The notes under the pieces: model-generated
The model's database searches: none
What the model was told of the DNA's origin: nothing
The model's input: only the letters and a program-made list of their open reading frames with translations
Program-made: the position numbers and the translations under genes
NCBI GenBank assembly: GCA_024349245.1
Contig: JALDNG010000004.1
Span: forward strand, 7,871,501-7,935,500
Length of the DNA: 64,000 nt
Origin: Neodontobutis hainanensis
Lineage: Eukaryota > Chordata > Actinopteri > Gobiiformes > Odontobutidae
Reading direction: 5' to 3'
Shown here: positions 1 through 9,310 of the stretch, piece after piece
How the letters are laid out: every line of letters starts with the position of its first letter
Numbering within the stretch: position 1 is the stretch's first letter

Positions 1-64
1 CGCTCCCGTACACTGCCTGGGAAGCACTTAAGTACTGCGGGTAGCCGAGCTGCGGGAAAGACAT
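1..64 (-). CDS. irx1: Iroquois homeobox protein Irx1, N-terminal start only (partial)
   Basis: Translating the minus strand from the ATG at 64-62 gives MSFPQLGYPQYLSA followed by SQAVYGS, 21 codons plus one base before the window ends. MSFPQLGYPQYLSA is the conserved start of IRX1. Irx3 also begins MSFPQLGY but continues differently (QYIRP-like), so Irx1 is the best call. The start codon has G at -3 (gagATG), an acceptable Kozak context. Irx1 is a nuclear TALE-class homeodomain transcription factor that patterns neural, heart, kidney and other tissues. Its homeodomain and IRO box lie outside the window, to the left. In vertebrates irx1 and irx2 are divergently oriented neighbours, so the DNA to the right is probably the irx1-irx2 interval, although irx2 is not reached. 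Assignment to irx1a or irx1b is not possible from 21 residues. Confidence 0.93.
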   Translation of the reverse strand, partial: MSFPQLGYPQYLSASQAVYGS

Positions 65-190
65 CTCCACCGCCGTGTTTTTAAACAGCTCTATGGTCCG
101 GTGGTAAACGAAGAAAAGTGTGAGAGAGAAAAAAGAAAGAAAAAAGGAACAAGGAGAGCGTAGGTAGTGTGCTCACAGCAGACACATGCA
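65..190 (-). other. irx1: Probable irx1 5' untranslated leader
   Basis: This sequence lies immediately upstream of the irx1 start codon on the minus strand. Its mRNA-sense strand is pyrimidine-rich (the plus strand at about 110-160 is GA-rich). No splice acceptor is needed to explain the start, since reading runs straight into the ATG at 64. The right boundary is a guess based on a TATA-like word at 218-223; no transcription start can be read directly. Confidence 0.5.
173..187 (-). other. Possible minimal upstream ORF (4 codons plus stop)
   Basis: On the minus strand an ATG at 187-185 opens a frame of M-C-L-L followed by TGA at 175-173. It is the only ATG on this strand between about 65 and 290. 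It ends 108 nt before the irx1 start codon. It would be a uORF only if transcription begins to the right of position 187, which is not known. Confidence 0.25.
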
Positions 191-500
191 GTGGAATGCA
201 GTCAAAACAAGTCGCTCTTAAATCTCGGCTTCCTCTCTGGTTTTCTTGCGCGCAGTCCGCTGCTGGATGTGATCTGATCAACAATTGCGCTCCAACTGAC
301 GCGCCTGGCCCTGAGGTCTCCAGGCTGATCTCTCAGATACAATTTGAAGTTGATGCTTTGATTGGCATCCCCTACTTGAGCCCGCAAGCTCCTCCTTGTT
401 TGGAGCAATGTGGATAATGTGAAGAGAGCGCGCGCATTGGCTGAGGTCTCTCTCCCTCTCTCTCCACTTCTTCCCTCCCTCTCTCTCTCCCCGTGTTTGG
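191..500 (-). promoter_or_regulatory. irx1 core and proximal promoter
   Basis: On the irx1 sense strand there are two CCAAT boxes (plus-strand ATTGG at 361-365 and 436-440) and a TATA-like ATTTAA (218-223). A long GA/CT tract follows at 446-492 (pyrimidines on plus). CpG dinucleotides are denser here than in the flanking desert, for example around 245-305 and 428-435. The combination fits a developmental-gene promoter. The exact start site and any use of the TATA-like word are inferred. Confidence 0.6.
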
Positions 501-1299
501 ACTTATTGTATGTTAAATGTTCAAGCATTAGAGTCCATTCACCGAAGCCTTTGATTGTTGTATGACAACCTGTCTACAAGATTTTACAGCTGTCCGACAC
601 AGGGGGAAGTAAACCCGTCACAAACAACAAGAAGGAACTAACTTTGAACACACTTCACTTGTAATTAAAGGAAATTGCTCAGAGCAGAGGAATTAGTGCT
701 TTTACGCGCTGTTGCTGGGGCATTTATGAACTCATCGAAAGCTTATTACATTTAAAAGTGCACTCCGAGCTCGCTTCAGTGCTTTCCTTCTGGTGATTTT
801 AAAACTTAATCCAAGACAATTGAATGCATTTTTAATGGACTATAATACATTGTCCCCAATATGTTAGTGTGATAATACAAGAACGGGTTATTGTAGTTTA
901 AATCTTTTTTTTTTTTTTTTACTTTTTGAAATAATAAAATACTCTTTTCCTCCCCACTTTTTTATGGCCTTGTCATTATATTAAATGCATTCATTAAGTT
1001 AGATTACTTTGTTAGATAATTTTCTCAAAATGGTGTGCGCATTTTTCTTTCTTCTTTTCTAGTTTAATCTCAAACATTAAACAGCGTTACAAACACATTC
1101 GGTATATATATATTCTCAATTTAAATACCAAAATAGCTAACGTCGAAGAATACTACAAAGTCTGCAAAATTTGTATTTGTTAAATTGTCGTTTATTGTAT
1201 GTGTGTATTTTGTATAGGCCTTTTTTTTTAAAGCGAAAATGTGAAAAATAAAAATAAAAGAAAGAAAACTCCCCTCCTCTCCACTAAGTTTTCTTACCT
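501..1299. other. AT-rich upstream spacer with poly-T
   Basis: Mostly AT-rich sequence with a T16 run at 905-920 and A-rich stretches near 1240-1265. I see no gene. The segment 540-790 is more balanced and could belong to the promoter region, but it carries no motif that lets me say more. Confidence 0.5.
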
Positions 1300-1660
1300 G
1301 AGTGTGGCATGTTTTACAGTTACATTTGAGCCACTGTGATTCTTCTATCAGGCACCCGACCCATCTCAGAAGCCTTTTTCTGTAGATCGAGATTTAATGC
1401 TTTTAACGACTGCAGCCCAGAGAGAAGTCAGTCTAGATTCTGATCTGCACCAGATGGCTCCGAGTGGATATTGCCGAAGCGCGCGAAGGATCTGTTAAAA
1501 ATATCTGAGGGGCACTGATGGTAATCTGGCAAACACATCAGAAAAGAGGGGACGAATGGCAATTGTGATAACCCGCTGGAAATGTGCGCAGGGGGCTAAA
1601 TATGAAGGCTGTGGTGGGGAAAGTGTGGAGGGTACGAGACATAGAGGAGATGTCAAAAAG
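1300..1660. promoter_or_regulatory. Candidate proximal regulatory block
   Basis: A stretch of balanced composition between AT-rich flanks, including a CpG cluster near 1478-1490 and a CAGATG E-box at about 1451. It has no long reading frame. Distance (about 1.3 kb upstream of the irx1 ATG) and composition suggest a proximal enhancer or conserved element, without alignment support. Confidence 0.35.
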
Positions 1661-1849
1661 TCAACCCTTAATAATAATACGGGTCGAATAAAAATAAAGT
1701 ACAGAGTGATGATAATAACAAAAACATAAACTGCTTTGTTTAATACGGTTAGGTTGTACAAATTACGCATTTGCCATATTGCTTGTAATGCCGTCTTCTT
1801 CTATTTTTTAACAGCGGCCCATGTCCCAAACACAGACGCGTGTTGAAGG

Positions 1850-2200
1850 CAATAAACCATATTTGTTAAGTGATTTATCGGCTCTTGTAGTTAAAGTCCC
1901 ATTACCAGCACGAGCAAAGCACTCCAGGTTCTACAAGACACACACATCACACACGTTACGCACAGAGGGCGGGTGAAGAGGGGGGGGGGGGTTGGTTCCG
2001 GATCCTCTCGTTTTAACCGCTGTCCACCCGTACACGTTCATTTCTAATGCACTTCCTAGAAACAGATGGGCTTTCACCATCTGGATCTGCACGTCTATTC
2101 GCGCCTGTCAGTCCCCGCGTGACACGCGCTGGCTCTTTAACTCTTCCCCGAAGCTCACACTGCACACTCATGTTGCGCCACAAATCTCAACACAAAAATA
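1850..2200. promoter_or_regulatory. CpG-rich upstream segment with G12 run
   Basis: CpG density rises sharply compared with neighbours, especially at 1955-2160 where many CG dinucleotides occur. A G12 run sits at 1980-1991. A short inverted pair of E-boxes, CAGATGG and CCATCTG with a 7-bp spacer, lies near 2062-2082. The segment could be a second CpG-island-like promoter, for instance for an alternative irx1 start or a divergent non-coding transcript; that role is inferred. A 69-codon open frame here has no recognisable content. Confidence 0.35.
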
Positions 2201-2689
2201 AAGTTCACACTATCCACTGACAGTACTTTTATTCTTTTAGTTACGTTACAGTATTTATTTGTTCTGATGAAGATAGGACCCAGTAATCGTCATGACCAAG
2301 AAATGTTACCATAAAAAAGAAACAACAACAATAAAGTAATTTATAATAATATTCAAATTATATAAAAGTACTTGATTATATTATCATGATTATTATGATA
2401 TTATGATTATAATATTATTATTTATATGTATTATCTTTTTTTTTTAATTTACAGAAAAATACACACCCCTTGCTCATTTAAAACTGCAACCAATAAATTG
2501 TAAAGAAAAAAATTTTCTATGAAATCCACCTTCATCAGCAAACGTTTTTTTTCTTATTTTAAACATTATGATTTAATGAAAAATAAACAACAAGGATGCA
2601 TTTAAAAAGTTTTTGATTCCACACTTCCAACATTCATAACAACGTTATACTTACAGCATAAGTCAAAGCTGCAATAAGTTATATCAAAC
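2201..2689. other. AT-rich low-complexity spacer
   Basis: Long runs built from ATTAT, TTATGAT and poly-T or poly-A. No gene or regulatory block can be supported. Confidence 0.6.
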
Positions 2690-2960
2690 TTTAGTGAATC
2701 CACTAAACTAGTTGACCTCAGTTCATGAGACCGGAATGACTCCCATGGAAGATACCGAGCGTGAACGTGCATTACAACAACACCAATTATGTTGACAGTT
2801 GGCTACCACCGCAGAGGTCAAGGGTGTCTCTGTGAACTAATAACTGTGGTGAAAGATACTCTTTTCCTGCCTCTGGGAGTGCGAAAGTTGAGGAAAGGTT
2901 AAGAATCTACAGAATGCCCCTTTTGTGCTTTTCTAACAGATTATCAAATTAGGCGTTGAA
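2690..2960. promoter_or_regulatory. Weak candidate conserved non-coding block
   Basis: Composition becomes balanced, with scattered CpGs (2733, 2758, 2764) and no simple repeats between AT-rich flanks. There is no coding signature. Called only from composition and location upstream of irx1. Confidence 0.25.
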
Positions 2961-4640
2961 ACCAAAAGCTGTTTTACCCAGAAGAAAAAGATTAAGTGAA
3001 TATGATAGATGTCAATAGGCTGGCGTAAGTGATTACCCACATCCCACTAACAACTACTTCAAACACACACTCATGCATCCCTGCAACAAATACTCTTAAC
3101 TCTTAACTGCGTCACAGCACCTAAACTATTCAGCTGTCCCAGAACCACTGGTGTTACAGTGAGACACTTGATACACTCACAGCACAACCACACCTATAAG
3201 GTAAGGAAACTAGGAATTTCCTGGATTAAAAAAGAAGGCTATTCTGGGTTTTAGAAGGTCAAGATAATGTGCACTTGACAGCTAAACACTCTGAGAGGTG
3301 TTGTTCTCAGGTTTTGACATGACATGGAGCTTCTGGGCTCAGCCAAATTTAAAAGTGCTTAGCGGCAGCTTGAGCAGCACAGTTTCTCCAATAATGCAGT
3401 GCAACAAGTAAGCCCGGCCATAGATGATTTTACCCTAGATGACTTGTGTTGCTATATATACTACTGAAATGTCAAAACGTACAAGTCTCATGGGGCTCTT
3501 TTGCTGTGAGGTCTTTAAACTTACATAGATCCAAGTATTTCCAAAAATGTCAATAACTGTCATCAATTTACATCAGTAAATTGATGACAGGGTGTCCATA
3601 AAAATGACTTTTTCTAGAATAAATCCAGAAGCTGGTGGCACATTGCCATCATTAACTATTATCATGACTGAGCATCTCACACAGCCCTCACTTCAACACT
3701 TGCTACCAGTTTTAGGGAAAACACAGCACTTCATTATTGTTGACAAGTTTCTTTTAACTCACTCTGGCTTCTAAATGCATACCATACAAAAGACATTCAG
3801 GGATCTGACTTCTTCTTCCCCAGAGGCACTCTCAGTGGTGGGTAATGAATGGGTGGGCCCATATTCTGATGTGGTTAGGGGCCAAGGGGAGAGAAATGTG
3901 AGAAGGGGTGTTAATTGTTTTGGCTCTTTGCTGGGGAAACATATCAACATTAGATCTAATGGAGGTTAAAGACTCTCATTGCCATAGGGGCTGCAGCTAA
4001 TGAATAGCTATAGCTAGCCAAAGGAGGGATAAAAGGAGATATAGAGGGAAAGGAGAGAAAAAAGGATATAGCATTTACTGGCCTTTAAAAGGTTTTAACT
4101 ATATTGAGTTGGGTGTTTTATATCAGTTCAGAGCTAAGAGGATTAACATTGAGAGCTCATGAATTTATTTTTATATGAAGCTTTTTTTTTCCATTGGCAG
4201 CTAGTCAGCTACCTCAAGGACAGATTCAGACATAGGTTTAGGGAAAATCTAAATCAAATTTGCCATATTAAATTAGCTTTACTGAATGATTTATGACCTG
4301 TTGCACACTATGCCGTGCTCCTGTGTAATACTAATTCGGTGAATGAAAACAACAGTTTACCGCTCTGAATGCAGGATTCTAGGTAGCCGTCCAGCTAATT
4401 CTTCTCAAAGAACACCCACATGATCAAAGTGCAGGCAAGTGCAAAGAACAGAAGACTTATGCAATGTATAATAAAACAAATCAACATACTTTGTGAGTTG
4501 AAACATATGCTTATAAAGATCTCCCATTTCAGAATTCAAATGTTTACTTTTTTAAATGGGACAAAAATGACAGTATGCTATATTTCTCTGCTATGATATC
4601 ACACATTTTTTCCATGTATTTATCAACACTTTTAATTGAA
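2961..4640. other. Intergenic stretch, no gene; possible weak block at 3780-4040
   Basis: No coding or RNA gene is visible. The part at about 3780-4040 is more balanced and includes an AGCT/CTAATG-rich stretch near 3990-4020 that could be regulatory. A perfect hairpin at 3557-3590 is listed separately. Confidence 0.4.
3557..3590. repeat. Perfect inverted repeat, 14-bp arms
   Basis: Left arm CTGTCATCAATTTA (3557-3570) and right arm TAAATTGATGACAG (3577-3590) are exact reverse complements around a 6-bp loop. It could extrude as a hairpin or bind a protein dimer (each arm has a TGATGACAG half with a TGACAG TALE-type word). The stem is too short for a typical microRNA precursor. Confidence 0.85.
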
Positions 4641-5190
4641 TTTTAAGTAAAGGCCTTCTTGGGGAAAAAGGATGTCTGTACACTGAAGCATTCTTTTGAA
4701 ATTAGACTCTTTGATAATGGTGTAAAGGATAGACTTACAGATAAAATGATCAACAGACAGCATGACAAATGGAATTTTAATGAGGCTGTTTCTTTCATCT
4801 GTTTTTGTGTTGTGCAGCCATTTACTTTTGCTCTGTCTTTGTTCTAACTATTGAAACCTGCTGTTTTAATGTTGCTGGACATGCTCCCCAGAATGCCTCA
4901 ACCTCTCACTCTTAACAACACTGCAGTCACTTCTTCACTGATCACACTCACTTTGTTTTAGATGCCTTATAGTTTGACTTTCTGCAGTTTAATTGGCCAT
5001 AAAACACAGGAGAAATTAAGAGGTGTAAAATTTGACTCCATTTGTTGGCCTAAAACCTTCTTGCTTCAAATGCAGAGATGAACAATCATGTGATTAGCCC
5101 CTCAGCAGGCTGATCCCTAACACTGGGAGGTCAAGAGGTCAGAAATGAAAATGACAGTCAGTCACAAAAGGCTCAGCTTTAAATAGATTG
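4640..5190. promoter_or_regulatory. Weak candidate conserved non-coding block
   Basis: Moderately balanced sequence with several TAAT and AATTGG words, for example near 4990. No domain is recognisable in the 62-codon frame at 4659-4847, which I treat as chance. Confidence 0.25.
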
Positions 5191-5569
5191 TCTGACTTGA
5201 GGTAACTTTTTTTATTGGCATAAACACAACATATAACATTTGGATACTTATGACATAGCTACCTACACAACTAATGCAAATAGGACTTCTAGATTTCAGA
5301 AGAAAATGTGATTTAATAGTCTCACAGTCTAAAATCTTAAAAAAACAAATAAATAAATAAAGATTAAATATTTACATAAATAGTCATTTATTCAATATGG
5401 GCAGGGGATACCCTGGATAACAAAGATAATACATTTTTACAAAATAATAATAGATAAAACTTACAATACATTTACAATATGTATACAACACATATAATTA
5501 CAATTTCTTTCAATATTGCTTTGAATGATATTTACCATTTACCACTGATAAAAAGAAAAATACATTCTG
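5191..5569. other. AT-rich spacer
   Basis: A-rich with a short AAAT tract near 5346-5361 and many ACAATA-type words. Nothing identifiable. Confidence 0.6.
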
Positions 5570-6130
5570 GACAATGAAGTCCAAAAACAACTGACTCCAT
5601 TTCCAAAAGAGGCCAGCAGACCTGGCACAATGTAATGCTTTAATATTAGTGGCACTCAGCTGTTTCTGCCAAAGACTGGGCCACACCATGAAATCTCTTG
5701 TTAAGAAGAGAAAAATTGTGTTCGCCTTGTAATTGAACCATTTAAACCCCCTCCTCTATCGCCCCCTTTTCCGATGTTCTTTCCTTCTGTCCCATTCTAG
5801 TCACCCCTTTTTGTTTTCCGCTCACCCCTTCTTAACACACACAAACATACACACATGCTCTCCTTTTGTATGAGCACCAGCACCCATCAAAATCTGGATC
5901 GATCCCCCGGCGTCATTGTGTGAGGGGGTTATTTATGTGGGCATCCAATCTGCACCTGCCGTTGTGTTTGAGCAAGAGGCGAACACGGCCAGAGTTTGTT
6001 AACAGTGAAAGGGGAAACATCAAAGCTGTGAGAGAGGGAAAGGAAGGAAGGAGGGGACAAGCAAGCCAACCTCAGAGCCCCACAAGCAGCCGCCAGCTCC
6101 TGCCTCGTCTCTCGTGAAATGAGCACTTTC
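5570..6130. promoter_or_regulatory. Candidate enhancer block with TCF/LEF word
   Basis: Balanced, repeat-poor sequence, CpG-containing at 5890-5995. An ATCAAAG word at 6019-6025 matches the TCF/LEF core. Two opposite-strand open frames (5866-6117 plus, 5929-6132 minus) overlap here, which argues that both are shadows of non-coding sequence. Interpreted as an Irx-cluster conserved element; unaligned. Confidence 0.4.
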
Positions 6131-6289
6131 ACAGTCAGTTAGTCTTTAAGTAATAGATATATTGAGTTCATCCCTTGTAACGTTAGACACTAATTCATTA
6201 TTATTTTTGCCTTCTACCTTTCTTCATATCTACACCTCCCACCCCCCTTTCTCTCCATCAACACAGGATTATGAATGTTAAATAAACTC

Positions 6290-7210
6290 TGTAAAAATGA
6301 ATGAATATTGCTGCCAATCTCCCAATTCCATGTGCAATCACATGGACCGCCATGCTGTCTCTTTTCAGCCTCCACCTTCATTGCTAGAAAATAAACACAC
6401 AGCTCCAGCCCAGGCTATCTGGCAGCAGAATGAATGATCCTATTTATGTTAATGCATACATGAACGTTACACAGGTTTTTCCCCTGATAAGCCGATAGGT
6501 TAATGAAATGCTCATTTCATTTTACCAGTTGTTTTCTCTGTGAAGTTACGATAAGTAGCAAACCAATGAAGCTTGTAATTACAATCTTACAGAAACCCGG
6601 CCAATCTGTGTATAAATCTCACCATCCAATTACAAGATGTAATAATTTTGCAGTCAAGCTGGTAATGAGGTCTAATACTCATGCATGTGATAATCCCCCC
6701 TGGATGCTGACTCTATCAGATGTTAGCTTTGTAATTATATGAGCTCCAGAAAAAAAGGGAAAAAAAAAATCATTATTTCATGTTCAAGTAGAAAATGAGG
6801 TTGGTGGGAAGTTAATTTTCTCTATGCTCTGTGAAGCGTAGACAAGAATTTAATGATTTAATTACAGTTGTTAGCCCTTTTTTGTGAGAGGCTTAAATTG
6901 AGCTAAGCATTTTTCATAGCCTCCGACATCAAGTGCAGGCAACATCAAAGATTTTGACAGCATACAAAGTGATGAGCAGGCCCAGTGGCCCCCACATTTT
7001 TTGCTCCTCTTGGTCGCCAGGATAAAGTGTTTCCTCGCCTCTCCTTTTTTTCTTCCTCTCATCGTCAGGGTAACCACAGCCCAGGGACACCAGGCCTGAT
7101 GGATAAAAGCAACATCAACAAATATTAACCGCTCTGGCTTTCACCACCGGCAGTTAATCCACTGTATGTGAATTTGTCATATCAGATTACTATGACAGTC
7201 ATGGTGCAGC
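6290..7210. promoter_or_regulatory. Strong candidate conserved non-coding element, homeodomain-rich
   Basis: About 0.9 kb with the texture of developmental enhancers. GTAATTA homeodomain words occur at 6575-6581 and 6731-6737, a CAATTAC word at 6627-6633, and a 9-bp inverted repeat AATGAAATG/CATTTCATT at 6502-6521. Frames on both strands are short and contain nothing I recognise. Location in the irx1 upstream desert supports an enhancer role by inference; target tissue cannot be read. Confidence 0.5.
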
Positions 7211-8099
7211 ACAGAATGGAAAGCATCCTCCTGCATCCTCAAAAGGACAATATAGTTTTACTCCCCACCTTTTTAGAATTTCAAAACAGCCATGAGTGCT
7301 GTCTGTAGTGCTCTGATTTCCATACAGCCTTTAGAGAAAGAAACTGTAAATACATTCCTCAGAGTAATCCCTCGAAAGAGGACGGGCCGCTTTAACACTT
7401 AAAAAAGTGCTTTGAGCAATGCAATTCAACTTCACAGTGGTAGGAGTTACTTGGTTATGCAGGGTGGTGTGGTGTCAGTTCACTGGACTGTTGTCCCTTG
7501 GTTAGTGTCCAAACCACCACAATATTTTAGAATTCCCCAAACTGACTCCCTTTCAACTGCTACAGACCCAATTTTAGTTTGGAAATTAGTCAGGAAAAAC
7601 AACAACAAGGTAGTCCTGACTAGAATCCCATGCTGAATTATACGAGTGGGCTTTAATAAGAATTTATTTTGAAACACTTATGTGCACAAAGTTATTTTTT
7701 TTTCAAAAACTGTGAATGAAAACACAGCCGCATAAGACATAGCCTGGATAATCAGAGTTGTATAATATTTTGCTACCATCCAAAACCACAAAATTTAAAG
7801 AAAATCTAAGTATAATAATAGTTTTGATTTGTCCAATAGCTTTCATTCAATCTCATTAAAGATTTTATATTTACATAATTACTTCTCTGGTTCAAAAGTG
7901 AGTTTAGTTGGAAAGTCTGTCTTTTTGGAAAGTCAGAATAAACATGTTGAAAATAAAACAAATAGCTGTTAGTCTACTAGTCTTTATTCACTGGCTTTCT
8001 CTCATGACCTTTGTGACCCCTCATCCCAGACCTCACAGCCCTCTCCCTATGCCTGGCCTTGTTCTGTTAAACAAGGAACGTGTTGCAGTGTTGTGACCC
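7211..8099. other. Intergenic spacer, no gene seen
   Basis: Variable composition without motif clusters. Two overlapping opposite-strand frames near 7412-7677 contain no recognisable protein. Nothing else supported. Confidence 0.5.
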
Positions 8100-8310
8100 A
8101 CAATTGTGAGCAGCTTCACGGCAGGTTTTCCAGGTCTTTTTTTCTGCATTGGTGCCCAGTCTGCCTCCATCTGCCACTGCATCACCACAGTCCCACTGGG
8201 AAAGATGGGGCTAATTCTGCAGTCAATTAGCAGAAGGGATGCTTTTGTTCACTCTCTGGCTCCCATGGGCCCTAAATACTTCAGTACTCCCTGACTTTCC
8301 CCCATTTCAT
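8100..8310. promoter_or_regulatory. Candidate element with inverted pair of TAATT sites
   Basis: Balanced 200-bp block containing GCTAATT (8210-8216) and AATTAGC (8225-8231), exact inverted copies separated by 8 bp. Such spaced palindromic TAAT halves can recruit homeodomain dimers. The surrounding sequence lacks simple repeats. Role inferred. Confidence 0.4.
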
Positions 8311-9174
8311 TGCTTCTCACTTACGGTTTTATATAGCTGTACATAACCATTTTTTATATTTTATTCAGTTTCTCCCTCAAGTTTCTTCGTCCATGCTTTT
8401 GACCTTTGTGACATTGTTGAGCAAACACAGTCCCTGGCAAGCATGAGCCATAAAATGAAATGAATTGAGTGAAATGCAGCCAAGTCACAAAATGGCTAAA
8501 TGAGACAAATTAGATGCCAGAACATGGTTTAGATTATGCAAACAAAAACCCTACTACTGCCTGGGCAGAAAGTTTTATTGTAAAAATCTAGTATAATAAA
8601 GTCAAGTGCTGTAGTGAGCAGTGGGAGATGTAGACAGTACCTAAATGCAGCCATAGATCTAACAAGAAATTTGCCTTGTGATGATTAAAAAATCTTAGTT
8701 TACAACAATGACAAGTATGCCAACTCTTGTGTAGTTAAAAGCAGTGCCTAGTTATAAATGTTCTCTGTAACTTTTTCCACCCAGTAGGTCTTGCCCACTG
8801 TTGTCCTTGTGGCTTTACCTGGCCCTACTGAGCTGTACCTGTCTTAAGTTAATAAATCATTTTGGCATTATAAAATATTCAAAGGAGGGGGGATCAGGTA
8901 AGGCCAGGTTAAAGAATTTCTTAAATTTTCATGGCATGACAGCCTGTTCCCCCTTCAGCTGCCTCACTAGGTGTGCGTGTGTGTGTGGCTAGGGTTAGGA
9001 GGCTCTCCCGTGTCACTCTAATAGTCTAGAATTACACTTGTATCAGTGTCACTAGCATATGGGGTCTATGTATACCCTTAGGCCCATCACACTCCCTTCC
9101 ACCTTCCACTGTCATGGCATTTAAAATGATACCATTTGGGTAAAGCTAGTTTTGACAGAAAAAGTGAAATGCTG
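8311..9174. other. Intergenic spacer, no gene seen
   Basis: AT-rich with a short GTGT stretch near 8971-8988. No coding potential beyond a 63-codon chance frame. Confidence 0.5.
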
Positions 9175-9310
9175 TGTGTTTCCCTCCTTAGCCCGATGAC
9201 AGAGCTGCAGCCACTGGGGGCTCCTGCCATTGAGCAGCCAATCAAATGACATTTTACAGGATAATGATGGAAAGTAGGTTTGCTTCCTTAGCCAGTGCCA
9301 CTCTACATAT
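9175..9310. promoter_or_regulatory. Short candidate conserved element
   Basis: A 130-bp GC-balanced island in AT-rich surroundings. It includes a GCAGCCAATCA word (CCAAT) near 9235-9245 and a CCACTGGGGGC stretch at 9211-9221. The latter resembles a CTCF core but is one base short, so I do not call a CTCF site. Confidence 0.3.

Noticed and set aside
81..284. Apparent 67-codon upstream frame ending 16 nt before the irx1 ATG
   Set aside because: It opens with TTG, not ATG, and contains no internal ATG, so it is unlikely to be translated in an animal mRNA.
169..417. 82-codon plus frame antisense to the irx1 promoter
   Set aside because: It overlaps promoter sequence and two minus frames and has no recognisable content.
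202..528. 108-codon minus frame over the irx1 promoter
   Set aside because: It is an arginine/glutamate/serine-rich translation of the GA/CT tract, with no similarity to known proteins and no fit to the irx1 frame.
3557..3590. Hairpin as a microRNA precursor
   Set aside because: The paired region is only 14 bp and the flanks do not extend the stem; precursors normally need about 30 bp of pairing.
9211..9224. CTCF-like CCACTGGGGGC
   Set aside because: One base short in the G-run core when aligned to the consensus, so the match fails.
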